Source: Treponema sp.
GTDB taxonomy: Bacteria > Spirochaetota > Spirochaetia > Treponematales > Breznakiellaceae
Length of the DNA: 6,324 nt
Assembly (NCBI GenBank): GCA_031275535.1
Contig: JAISOR010000236.1
Location: 1 to 6,324, forward strand
Direction: 5' to 3'
Both the position numbers and the translations under genes were made by a program. Position 1 is the stretch's first letter; each line of letters opens with the position of its first letter. The notes beneath the pieces were generated by a model. The model searched no databases and was not told the origin of the DNA. It saw only the letters and a list, made by a program, of their open reading frames with translations. This document shows positions 1-6,225 of this stretch, piece by piece.

Positions 1-120
1 GGGGCCAATTACCACGGACAGCTTGCCCTTGGGGATAATGTGGATCGTCACGGCTTTACCCGGAACCAGGACGGCCGCTTCTCCGGCGTCAGCGCCGTCC
101 TTGCCGGGGGGGACATCACC
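1..120 (-). other. Open, coding-like continuation of the RodZ-like frame beyond its TAG stop
   Basis: Reading leftwards past the TAG at 121-123, the same frame stays open for all 40 codons to the window edge, while both other minus-strand frames contain stops. The predicted peptide begins GDVPPGKDG and ends with strand-like VTIHIIPKGKLSVVIGP. By my hand count, 28 of 40 third codon positions are G or C, as in the gene upstream. No convincing Shine-Dalgarno site precedes an ATG or GTG here, although a GTG start inside the stretch (MTIHIIPKGK) cannot be excluded. The simplest reading is that this is the rest of the RodZ-like periplasmic region, cut off by a nonsense change, a sequencing error or a stop that is read through. 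It could also be the start of a separate gene running out of the window. Confidence 0.45.
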
Positions 121-915
121 CTAATCCGGGAGAAAAACGACGGGGGGCTCATCATGGCCGGTTCCTACGCCGACCCGCCGCCGGAGGTCCCGGAACTTCT
201 CCGGGGGAATAGTCCCCCCGGTGAATGCGAGATCACTCAGCTCAAACCGGAGGCTTGCCCCGGTGGCGGGCTCATTCCTGACAAAATCCGCCACGGTTAT
301 CCGCAGATCCCCTATGCCGTCGCTGTTAATGTCCACGAGGACTTCCTGGCTCAGTTCCAGAATCACCGCCCCCCCCGGGGTGGCAAGGGTGACCACCTCC
401 CCCAGGTTCGCCAGTTCCAGTTTATACTGATCATCCCCCAGGGGAACCAGAATGGAATCTCCCCGGTAAAACCGCCGTTCCAGGCTCTGACCCTCCAGGA
501 CATACTCTACCGCGGAACGGGCGGCAACCGCCTCCGTGCCGGTCTGCCAGGGATGGCGGATGAAAAAATAGACCCCCCCGCCCAGGACCGCAAGGACCAC
601 CAGGACTATGGCGATGGTAAGCAGTACCCTGGGCGCCGGGGAAGGGCCTTTTAAAAGCTGTTCCACCGGAGCGGGCTGTTCCTGAATTTTTAAGGCCCGG
701 TAAAGGGAAAGTAATTCCTGAACATCCAATCCTAAATATTCGCCATAATTTCTTAAAAAACCAAGAGCATAGGGCTCTCCGGGGAATTTTGAAAAATCTT
801 CCGATTCAAGGGCTTCCAGATAGCGGCGGGCAATATTCGTCTCCCGGCCAATATAATCAAAACTATAACCTTTACTTTCACGGGCAGATTTTAATTTATC
901 TCCCAGGGATTCCAC
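121..915 (-). CDS. RodZ-like helix-turn-helix membrane protein, possibly truncated by an in-frame TAG
   Basis: This is a 264-residue single-span membrane protein. Residues 3-65 form a Cro/RodZ-type helix-turn-helix domain (GDKLKSARESKGYSFDYIG, then NIARRYLEALESEDFSKFPG and LGFLRNYGEYLGLD). A Pro-rich linker follows, then a membrane segment at about 96-119, and a periplasmic tail with beta-strand character. In the RodZ family the cytoplasmic domain contacts MreB and helps maintain rod shape or set the site of wall synthesis; that role here is inferred. I chose the GTG at 915 because a strong GGAGGAGGA lies 5 nt upstream; a GTG at 957 would add 14 residues but lacks that support. The tail contains a DxNxDGxxD loop (residues 195-203). 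The RodZ C-terminal domain (DUF4115) is not recognisable before the stop. The same frame continues open after the TAG, so the true protein may be longer. The gene lies 65 nt downstream of the LolA-like gene, probably in the same operon. Confidence 0.85.
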   Translation of the reverse strand: MESLGDKLKSARESKGYSFDYIGRETNIARRYLEALESEDFSKFPGEPYALGFLRNYGEYLGLDVQELLSLYRALKIQEQPAPVEQLLKGPSPAPRVLLTIAIVLVVLAVLGGGVYFFIRHPWQTGTEAVAARSAVEYVLEGQSLERRFYRGDSILVPLGDDQYKLELANLGEVVTLATPGGAVILELSQEVLVDINSDGIGDLRITVADFVRNEPATGASLRFELSDLAFTGGTIPPEKFRDLRRRVGVGTGHDEPPVVFLPD

Positions 916-920
916 TGAAT

Positions 921-929
921 TCCTCCTCC
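921..929 (-). promoter_or_regulatory. Strong ribosome binding site that sets the RodZ-like start
   Basis: On the minus strand the sequence reads GGAGGAGGA, then ATTCA, then GTG (913-915). This is a near-perfect Shine-Dalgarno match at normal spacing. It favours the GTG at 915 over the in-frame GTG at 957. It also indicates independent, probably efficient translation of the second gene in the operon. Confidence 0.8.
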
Positions 930-980
930 GGCCTTCTTCCCCCGGAAGTCCTTCCACAGAAAGGGCCGAGTATCCTTATT

Positions 981-1670
981 TTAATCGGTGTCTCTAAACA
1001 AGAAATTATTGTAATTGTTTGCCGATGCGGGAGAATCGTAGATGAAGCGCTGTTCCGGGATGCCCTGATTGATCTTTATATCAAAAAAATCAAACCGGAC
1101 TACACTATCCGCAATGGTCCTCCCCTCAATACGCCGGATCAGACGGCTTTCCGGATCAATATCCATGATGATCTCCCTAAAACCTTCGGCAACAGAACGC
1201 CGGGAAAGACGCAATTTGACCACCATTTCGTTGGAACCGGTTTCCATCGCCACCGGATCGGGGCCGGTTACAAAGGCGGAAATATAGTTGCGCCTGAGCA
1301 GGGACAGGCCCTGGGCGGTGGCCAGGGACGCCCCGGCGCTTCCGGAAGCCCGGCGGCTTGGGGTTATGGTTTGGTTCAGGGTCGCCCGGTATTCCGGCAG
1401 ATATATCGTCAGGGTCTCCCCATTAAAGGCGATAACCTGTTCCGATGGGGTGGAAAAATCAATACGCAGAAACGAAGGGGCGAGGTGGCTTACGACGCCA
1501 AACATTTCGCTGTTTCCGGAACGGATGATGATCCTGGCCTCATAATCCTTAACGCCGCCGTACCGCTCGGATACCATCTCAAGATACCGTTCCGCGGTAA
1601 TAATTTCCTGGGCGGAAAGGCAAAAAATTCCACCCGTTATTATAAAAAACACAGGGAACCAATGTCTCAC
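981..1670 (-). CDS. LolA-like exported protein (outer-membrane lipoprotein carrier family)
   Basis: This 229-residue protein has a signal peptide (about residues 1-20, ending in CLSAQ) and a mature domain with the LolA/LolB-type pattern. That pattern is a YGGVKDYEA segment, then MFGVVSHLAPSFLRIDF, STPSEQVIAFNGETLTIYLP and a C-terminal FFDIKINQGIPEQRFIYDSP. LolA proteins are periplasmic chaperones that carry lipoproteins from the LolCDE exporter to the outer membrane. Spirochaetes have LolA-like proteins but their outer-membrane acceptor is poorly defined, so the exact job here is inferred. The insert RRASGSAGASLATAQG (about 106-121) is low-complexity. The start is a GTG at 1670 with only a weak AGG about 9 nt upstream; an in-frame stop lies just before it and no better start is available. 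A perfect TATAAT lies about 70 nt upstream. The RodZ-like gene follows after 65 nt. Confidence 0.8.
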   Translation of the reverse strand: MRHWFPVFFIITGGIFCLSAQEIITAERYLEMVSERYGGVKDYEARIIIRSGNSEMFGVVSHLAPSFLRIDFSTPSEQVIAFNGETLTIYLPEYRATLNQTITPSRRASGSAGASLATAQGLSLLRRNYISAFVTGPDPVAMETGSNEMVVKLRLSRRSVAEGFREIIMDIDPESRLIRRIEGRTIADSVVRFDFFDIKINQGIPEQRFIYDSPASANNYNNFLFRDTD

Positions 1671-1738
1671 TGTATACGACCTTACAATCCGTGATTACGG
1701 GGCGGCCCTGAAAATAAAGTTTTCAAAACATCCCTCTA

Positions 1739-1744
1739 ATTATA
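1739..1744 (-). promoter_or_regulatory. Candidate -10 box for the LolA-like/RodZ-like operon
   Basis: The minus strand carries a perfect TATAAT about 70 nt upstream of the LolA-like GTG. The -35 position (around 1762-1767) reads GTTTTC, a poor match, so this would be a -10-driven or activator-dependent promoter. The predicted transcript start is near 1732. Confidence 0.45.
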
Positions 1745-1758
1745 GTAGCCCAGGGAGG

Positions 1759-1784
1759 CCGGAAAACGCAAGGGGGCGTACCGG
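1759..1784. repeat. Imperfect inverted repeat between two divergent promoters
   Basis: The layout is CCGG, AAA, ACGC, a 6-nt centre (AAGGGG), GCGT, A, CCGG. The ACGC/GCGT and CCGG/CCGG arms pair, with an asymmetric AAA/A bulge. It lies between the minus-strand TATAAT (1739-1744) and the plus-strand promoter (1810-1838), over the -35 zone of the former. That is where an operator would sit, but the short arms could arise by chance in GC-rich DNA. Confidence 0.25.
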
Positions 1785-1809
1785 AGCCGGCTTGACGGAG
1801 ACGTTTTAT

Positions 1810-1838
1810 TTGACCGGGGGATCGGTTTTGCGTATATT
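1810..1838 (+). promoter_or_regulatory. Sigma-70-type promoter of the beta-helix lipoprotein gene
   Basis: TTGACC (1810-1815), a 17-nt spacer and TATATT (1833-1838) match the housekeeping consensus at 5 of 6 positions in each box with ideal spacing. Transcription would begin near 1845, only about 12 nt before the ATG at 1857. Confidence 0.65.
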
Positions 1839-1856
1839 TATAGGTGTGGTCTAGAT

Positions 1857-2921
1857 ATGCGTAGTAGAGTTTTCTTTTTGTCCTTTGTTTTTTGTATGAC
1901 GGTTCTTTTCCTGGTATGTATGGCAGGCTGCGGTAAAACGGTATTTTCCGGTTCCGGGTTGGGCAACGATCCGGTGGCCAGGCCCCAGGTTCCTATTCCC
2001 CCGGGCTCTTCGGATCCTGCATGGTATGTTTCTTCCGGCGGAAATGATTCCGGCGACGGGTTTGATTCCTCCAAGCCCCTGGCTTCGGTCCAGGCCGCCC
2101 TGGCCCGTATAAAATCCATATACCGGAGCGGAAAATGGCCGGCCGGCAAAAGCGCGGTCATCGTAATCAGCGGGACCATTACCGGGTCCGGCTCTTTCGG
2201 TTCCAGCCAGTCCATGATCGATGTTTCCGGGGCCGGTAACTATCCGCCCCTTGTCTTCGAGGGCGATCCCCTTAGGGGCGGGGTTTTAGACGCAAAGAGA
2301 GACAAAGACAACCAGGGCCGGGTTCTGTATATCGCAAACAACCAGGTTACCCTGGGCAGCGACCTGATCCTCACCGGGGGCTATGTATTATGGGGCGGGG
2401 CGGTATGCGTGGGCACCCCCGGTTCACCCTCCGAGGGAGAGTTCATTATGGCCGGGGGAGAGATCAGCGGTAATACCGCCGGCATGGGGGGCGCCGTTTT
2501 GGTATACAAGGGCAGCATGACCATGTCCGGGGGTATCATACAAAACAATACCAACGCGGAGTATAGCAAGGCCCCGGGCTCGGGGGGCGGCATTTATCTG
2601 AGTGATTACACATCCCTTACCATGTCCGGGGGAACCATCCGGGATAACGGGGGGGCTCAAACGGATACGGGCGGCGGCGTAGGGGCAAACGGGAAGTCCC
2701 TGTTCACCATGACCGGCGGGGAAATCCTCAACAACAGCTCAACCTCCCAAGGGGGAGGGGTATATGTGGCGCCCTACGGTAATTTTACCCTTTCCGGCGG
2801 AACCATAAGCGGCAACAAAACCGGCATATCCGGCGGCGGGGTGTATGTATCCAAATACGGAGCGGTATTCACGCAGCCGGGCGGAACCATTAGCGGAAAT
2901 ACGCCGGACGAAAAATATTAA
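1857..2921 (+). CDS. Lipoprotein with parallel beta-helix repeats (pectate-lyase-like fold)
   Basis: This is a 354-residue predicted lipoprotein. The N-terminus is a charged MRSR, a hydrophobic stretch, then MAGC with Cys25 as the probable lipidated residue; this is a relaxed lipobox of the kind tolerated in spirochaetes. Residues 55-110 (WYVSSGGNDSGDGFDSSKPL, then SVQAALARIK and VIVISGTITG) match the entry region of DUF1565/right-handed beta-helix proteins. From residue 196 to the end there are six related coils with a core like SGGTISGN followed by GGGVYV, spaced about 24-33 residues. Such folds occur in polysaccharide lyases, adhesins and polymorphic outer-membrane proteins. I see no catalytic signature, so surface display or carbohydrate binding is a guess. 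It ends in a final partial coil (GGTISGNTPDEKY). The Shine-Dalgarno site is weak (AGG 12 nt upstream). It stands alone, converging on the chemoreceptor gene. Confidence 0.85.
   Translation: MRSRVFFLSFVFCMTVLFLVCMAGCGKTVFSGSGLGNDPVARPQVPIPPGSSDPAWYVSSGGNDSGDGFDSSKPLASVQAALARIKSIYRSGKWPAGKSAVIVISGTITGSGSFGSSQSMIDVSGAGNYPPLVFEGDPLRGGVLDAKRDKDNQGRVLYIANNQVTLGSDLILTGGYVLWGGAVCVGTPGSPSEGEFIMAGGEISGNTAGMGGAVLVYKGSMTMSGGIIQNNTNAEYSKAPGSGGGIYLSDYTSLTMSGGTIRDNGGAQTDTGGGVGANGKSLFTMTGGEILNNSSTSQGGGVYVAPYGNFTLSGGTISGNKTGISGGGVYVSKYGAVFTQPGGTISGNTPDEKY
2442..2918 (+). repeat. Six degenerate beta-helix coding repeats
   Basis: The repeat cores begin at residues 196, 220, 253, 282, 309 and 337 (FIMAGGEISGN, SMTMSGGIIQNN, SLTMSGGTIRDN, LFTMTGGEILNN, NFTLSGGTISGN, VFTQPGGTISGN). 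Unit spacings are 24, 33, 29, 27 and 28 residues. The DNA is also similar between copies, with ATGTCCGGGGG-like cores recurring in the second and third. This suggests growth by duplication followed by divergence. The short extra loop AEYSKAPGSG in the second unit explains its greater length. Confidence 0.85.
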
Positions 2922-2928
2922 GCGGTAC

Positions 2929-2956
2929 TTGTCCGGAAGCTGAAGTTTCCGGACAA
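2929..2956. terminator. Hairpin between convergent genes, candidate bidirectional terminator
   Basis: TTGTCCGGAA (2929-2938) and TTCCGGACAA (2947-2956) form a perfect 10-bp stem with an 8-nt loop. It lies 7 nt after the lipoprotein stop and 20 nt beyond the chemoreceptor stop. The plus-strand flank (CTCTATTTCCTT) is moderately T-rich; the minus-strand flank is not. It therefore suits the lipoprotein transcript better than the chemoreceptor transcript. Confidence 0.6.
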
Positions 2957-2976
2957 CTCTATTTCCTTGCTGCGAC

Positions 2977-5190
2977 TTATAGCTCAATCTTAAATTTCGA
3001 GATCTCTTGTACCAGGACATTGATGTTCTCCCTGTTCTCCCCGCTGATGGTATTCACCTGGTTTATCGCCGCATTGATCTGCTCCGCCCCGGTGGACATC
3101 TCGCTCATCCCGTTGTTTATCTCCTGGGTCATCATCTCTAGGTTTTTACTCCCCTCTATTACCTGCCGGCTCCCCGCAAGCATCTCCTCGGAACTGTGTT
3201 TGACCGTGTGGGTCACCTCGTTTAATTGTCCGATGGCCTCCAGGATCTGTTTGCTCCCCGTATTCTGTTCCTCCATGGCGTTCCGGATATTTTCTTCCTG
3301 CTCCGATACGGTCCTGACCCCGCTGTCTATGGCCTCAAACTTGTTGAGTACGCTGTCGGTGGATTTGGTTATCTTATCAATGGAATCTTTTATTTTTTTG
3401 AGGACCGCGGAAATGGTCTTGGACTGTTCCCCGGAATTTTCCGCCAGCTTCCGTATCTCATCGGCCACCACGGCAAAGCCCTTTCCCGCTTCCCCCGCGT
3501 GGGCAGCCTCAATGGCCGCGTTCATGGACAGGAGGTTGGTCTGGCTGGCGATATTCTCCATCACCGCATTGATCTCCAAAAGCCCCTCAGACTCCCTGGC
3601 GATCCCCTGAATATCCGCCGCCACTTCCTCCAGCCCGGAACGCCCTATTTCGGAGGCTGTCATCAATTCCCTGACATTAGCGGTGTTGTTGATCAGGGTT
3701 TGGGTGACCGAATGGATGTTGGCCAGCATTTCCTCGATGGCCGAGGAGGACTTATCCACACTATTGCTCTGAAGGTCCACATGCTCCTTGAGTTTGTTGA
3801 TGTTGGTGGTTATCTGCTCCATGGTTGTGTTAGTTTCAGTAACACCGGCGGATTGATTCACCACCCGGCCCTTGATACTTTGGATATTGGCGGTAATCTC
3901 GTTGATCGCCGCAGCGGTTTCGGTCATGTTGTTGGCAAGCTCACTTCCAATATCAAAAAGGACCACGACCTGTTTCTTGATGGTCATTATCAGGTTCTTG
4001 ATCTTCTCCAGGGTCGCATTAAAGTACCGGGCCAGGTCGCCGATCTCGTCTTCCGAGTTGATGTCCACCGTTTTGGTAAGATCCCCTTCTCCTTCGGATA
4101 TGTCTTTAAGGGTCAGGGCCACCTTGACTATAGGCTTGGTAATGCTTACGGAAACAAAGAAGATGATGAGCGCCGCAATAAACGCCGCACCTATGCCAAG
4201 GCTCACGGTAAAGAGGGTCAAGGCCTGGACATCCTCGAGGATGATGTCCCTTTCTGTACCCAGCATCAAGGACCATTTGGCGCCGGTTTCACCGATGGTA
4301 AAGGGGTAGAGGATAAGTTCCAAATCTTTCTTGAGAACATTCGAATATACCGAGAATCTTCGCTCTTCTCCTTTTAGGACCGCGTTATGGGCCAGGTCCA
4401 GATTCTTGCCGTACAGAGTGTCCTGAGCTTCCCTGAGGGGTTTACCGATATGCTCGGCGGTATAACTGGCAATAACCGTAGTGTCGTTGGAATAAACCGT
4501 CATGGCGGAGATGTCTCTGACCTTTGTATCATTGAGGATATTATCCACCACCGGCTGGGTATAGGCAGTGTCGATATTTACCCCCACCATGCCTATCACC
4601 TCGTTGGTCTTGCGGTAAATAACCGGGACGGTGAGTTTTACGACATGGGTCTCTTTGCCGTCCACGGTCTGGTGGACGGGATCGTAGATCAACTCTTTCC
4701 GTGCGTTGGAGCCGTTGATGTGGGACATGGCCGTCTCCACATCATTGTAGGTAAGATGTTCAATTTTCCCGGACTGCCGGGTATACCAGTTGGCCCATTG
4801 GCCGGTTTCGGTGCTGCCGGGACGGCCCGCAAAAGAGGCGTCCATTCCGGGATCTATGGTATTGGGTTTAAAGACCACAAAAATACCGACAAGCTGTTTA
4901 TCAGATTGCAGGACCGATTCCATAAGTTGATCAAAACGGTTGCGCTGTCTGCCCGCCTCGGCCTTATCAAAATCGGCCATGGCCGCGGCCAGGACATAGG
5001 CGGTGCGTAAATCGGCCTCATACACTAGCTGCATGACCCGGGCCCGTTCCGCGGCAAGCCGTTCCTGGCTTGTCTCCGCAGTAGCCATCTGGATGGAAGA
5101 TGCCCGTTTCAGCAAAATAACGGATATGGCCGCCGCGGTCACGGCCAAGACCGCAATAACAATGATACACAAACGATATCTTAATTTCAT
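2977..5190 (-). CDS. Methyl-accepting chemotaxis protein with dCache-like sensor domain
   Basis: This is a 737-residue transmembrane chemoreceptor. The order is a first membrane segment (about 7-27), a large periplasmic sensor (about 28-320), a second membrane segment (about 323-347), HAMP (about 348-402, including ITKPI and [12 protein letters not shown]) and a long coiled-coil signalling domain (about 403-733). The hairpin tip reads [20 protein letters not shown] followed by [19 protein letters not shown], which is the CheA/CheW contact region. The sensor has double-Cache features ([14 protein letters not shown], then [20 protein letters not shown] and VNID); the ligand cannot be read from the sequence. 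The protein ends SKFKIEL with no NWETF-type pentapeptide, so CheR/CheB would act without a tether. The ATG at 5190 has GAGG at 5198-5201, 7 nt upstream. The gene is alone on this strand. A promoter about 300 nt upstream is possible, but nothing closer is convincing. Confidence 0.95.
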   Translation of the reverse strand: MKLRYRLCIIVIAVLAVTAAAISVILLKRASSIQMATAETSQERLAAERARVMQLVYEADLRTAYVLAAAMADFDKAEAGRQRNRFDQLMESVLQSDKQLVGIFVVFKPNTIDPGMDASFAGRPGSTETGQWANWYTRQSGKIEHLTYNDVETAMSHINGSNARKELIYDPVHQTVDGKETHVVKLTVPVIYRKTNEVIGMVGVNIDTAYTQPVVDNILNDTKVRDISAMTVYSNDTTVIASYTAEHIGKPLREAQDTLYGKNLDLAHNAVLKGEERRFSVYSNVLKKDLELILYPFTIGETGAKWSLMLGTERDIILEDVQALTLFTVSLGIGAAFIAALIIFFVSVSITKPIVKVALTLKDISEGEGDLTKTVDINSEDEIGDLARYFNATLEKIKNLIMTIKKQVVVLFDIGSELANNMTETAAAINEITANIQSIKGRVVNQSAGVTETNTTMEQITTNINKLKEHVDLQSNSVDKSSSAIEEMLANIHSVTQTLINNTANVRELMTASEIGRSGLEEVAADIQGIARESEGLLEINAVMENIASQTNLLSMNAAIEAAHAGEAGKGFAVVADEIRKLAENSGEQSKTISAVLKKIKDSIDKITKSTDSVLNKFEAIDSGVRTVSEQEENIRNAMEEQNTGSKQILEAIGQLNEVTHTVKHSSEEMLAGSRQVIEGSKNLEMMTQEINNGMSEMSTGAEQINAAINQVNTISGENRENINVLVQEISKFKIEL

Positions 5191-5489
5191 AAAAATACCT
5201 CATATAAATAAGACGGGTGATGTCTTTTAAAATTGCAGGTTTGAAGGAGTCTTCGAGTCATGGCTTTGACTATGGGGATATGGACACAGGGCAATACAAC
5301 GAACTTCATCGACAATCTAAGGGCAGTCTAGCAGCAGGAGACAATATCAGACGAATGAAATTGTATAATGCGGGAAAAAAACAAAAGATAATACAATAAA
5401 TTACACATTTTTACCAAAGAACGATCCTCTTCCATAATAATCCAAGACAGTTCAAGCCAATCGTCCTTAAACCATCCCATCATAATATA

Positions 5490-5519
5490 ATGATACTATC
5501 TCCCATTACCATTCGTCAA
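5490..5519 (-). promoter_or_regulatory. Candidate minus-strand promoter towards the chemoreceptor gene
   Basis: On the minus strand TTGACG (5519-5514), an 18-nt spacer and TATCAT (5495-5490) form a reasonable housekeeping promoter. The predicted start is near 5483, which gives a leader of roughly 290 nt before the chemoreceptor ATG. Its -35 lies inside the spacer of the plus-strand promoter at 5506-5534. I found no sigma-28-like site closer to the gene. Confidence 0.35.
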
Positions 5520-5534
5520 TATTTTGGGTATAAT
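5506..5534 (+). promoter_or_regulatory. Sigma-70-type promoter of the MarC-family gene
   Basis: TTACCA (5506-5511, 4 of 6), a 17-nt spacer and a perfect TATAAT (5529-5534) predict a transcript start near 5541. This leaves a leader of about 45 nt that begins with the hairpin at 5541-5558. Confidence 0.6.
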
Positions 5535-5540
5535 TTTCTT

Positions 5541-5558
5541 AGACCTGGAAACAGGTCT
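5541..5558 (+). promoter_or_regulatory. GAAA-tetraloop hairpin at the 5' end of the MarC-family transcript
   Basis: AGACCTG, GAAA, CAGGTCT forms a perfect 7-bp stem capped by a GNRA tetraloop. It starts at the nucleotide predicted as the transcript start from the TATAAT at 5529-5534. No T-run follows, so it is not an intrinsic terminator. It ends 15 nt before the Shine-Dalgarno site and would not mask it. A 5'-end stabilising structure, or a site recognised as DNA or RNA, is plausible. Confidence 0.5.
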
Positions 5559-5585
5559 GCCAAGCTTAGTATGAAAGGATGATCC

Positions 5586-6212
5586 ATGGATCATAGTTTT
5601 TTACAGATCCTCCTGACGGTCCTGCTGGTGCTGGACCCCGTCGGGATTATTCCGTATTTTTTATCAATCACCGCTTCCTATGACAGGAAAACGCGGAACC
5701 GTATTATCACAGAGGCCATCCTCTTTGCCGCCCTGGTCCTGGGCATATTCCTTATGGGCGGAAAATTTATCCTGGACTTTTTCGGCATCGAACCCGGCGC
5801 GTTTTATATATCCGGGGGCATTCTCTTTTTTCTGATCGCCTTTGAAATGATCTACAGCAAACCCAAAACCAACCGGGTCCCGCCCTCCGGAGAGGAGGAA
5901 GGGCAGAACAGCTTCATCGCCCTCTTCCCCCTGGCCATCCCCATGATTGCGGGTCCCGGAATCCTTACAGTGATAATGACCTATGTGTCCAGCGGGGACT
6001 CATGGCTGTCCACGGTCCTTAGCCTGTCTCCGGCCCTGCTCATCGGGCTCCTGTGCGTGTTTATAACCCTTAGGGCCAGTGCCCTGATCCTCCGGGTCCT
6101 GGGCGTCATGGGTATATTGGTGATGGAAAAAATCATGGGCCTTATCCTGGCGGGTTTCGCGATTCAGCTTATCTATAACGGGCTTGTGGCGCTGGGAGTT
6201 ATTGGAAGATAA
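5586..6212 (+). CDS. MarC-family (UPF0056) multi-pass membrane protein
   Basis: This is a 208-residue, highly hydrophobic protein with about six membrane segments, the usual size for the MarC family. Family motifs are in order: LDPVGIIPYF (16-25), FGIEPGAFYISGGILFFLI (66-84), FPLAIPMIAGPGILT (114-128) and a C-terminal MGLILAGFAIQLIYNGL (184-200). The charged loop SKPKTNRVPPSGEEEGQ (91-107) separates the two halves, each with a related helix-breaking Gly/Pro motif. Family members are inner-membrane proteins of uncertain substrate. The name came from proximity to the multiple-antibiotic-resistance locus of E. coli, and a role in resistance is not supported. The ATG at 5586 has AAAGGA (5574-5579) 6 nt upstream. 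It has its own promoter and no gene partner in the window. No hairpin terminator follows. Confidence 0.92.
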   Translation: MDHSFLQILLTVLLVLDPVGIIPYFLSITASYDRKTRNRIITEAILFAALVLGIFLMGGKFILDFFGIEPGAFYISGGILFFLIAFEMIYSKPKTNRVPPSGEEEGQNSFIALFPLAIPMIAGPGILTVIMTYVSSGDSWLSTVLSLSPALLIGLLCVFITLRASALILRVLGVMGILVMEKIMGLILAGFAIQLIYNGLVALGVIGR

Positions 6213-6225
6213 GAATGTGAAGGGT

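Larger units (their letters stand above)
5191..5585. other. AT-rich divergent intergenic region with regulatory signals
   Basis: These 395 nt separate the chemoreceptor and MarC-family genes and are clearly richer in A+T than the genes. The right part (5484-5585) holds two overlapping divergent promoter candidates, a short inverted repeat (ATCAT, AATATA, ATGAT at 5479-5494), a GAAA-loop hairpin and the MarC ribosome binding site. The left part (5191-5480) would be a roughly 290-nt chemoreceptor leader if the distant minus-strand promoter is used. I recognise no riboswitch or small RNA in it. A 51-codon minus-strand frame (5328-5483) is present and is discussed as a finding. A 60-codon plus-strand frame (5217-5399) lacks a ribosome binding site and looks spurious. 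Confidence 0.6.

Noticed and set aside
40..654. Plus-strand open frame opposite the RodZ-like gene
   Set aside because: It is a shadow: the translation is Pro/Gly/Arg-rich low-complexity sequence, while the minus strand encodes a clear helix-turn-helix and membrane segment.
913..957. GTG at 957 as the start of the RodZ-like gene
   Set aside because: It would add 14 residues (MEGLPGEEGRRRNS) encoded by the Shine-Dalgarno region itself, whereas the GTG at 915 has an ideal ribosome binding site.
789..1694. 301-codon plus-strand frame across the LolA-like and RodZ-like genes
   Set aside because: It spans two real genes on the other strand, has no family resemblance and shows no ribosome binding site.
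1838..2215. 125-codon minus-strand frame over the lipoprotein start
   Set aside because: It is antisense to the signal peptide and beta-helix entry region, with no family resemblance and no ribosome binding site that I could see.
3226..4377. 383-codon plus-strand frame inside the chemoreceptor gene
   Set aside because: It lies wholly antisense to a well-conserved signalling domain. Its His/Gly/Asp-rich translation is what the opposite strand of such codons gives.
5285..5340. CACAGGGCAA string resembling part of a cyclic-di-GMP-I riboswitch
   Set aside because: The rest of the aptamer (the second conserved stem and the tetraloop-receptor segment) is absent, and the nearest plus-strand gene is about 290 nt away.
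5217..5399. 60-codon plus-strand frame in the intergenic region
   Set aside because: There is no Shine-Dalgarno site or promoter in front of it, it has no recognisable domain, and it ends in AT-rich spacer.
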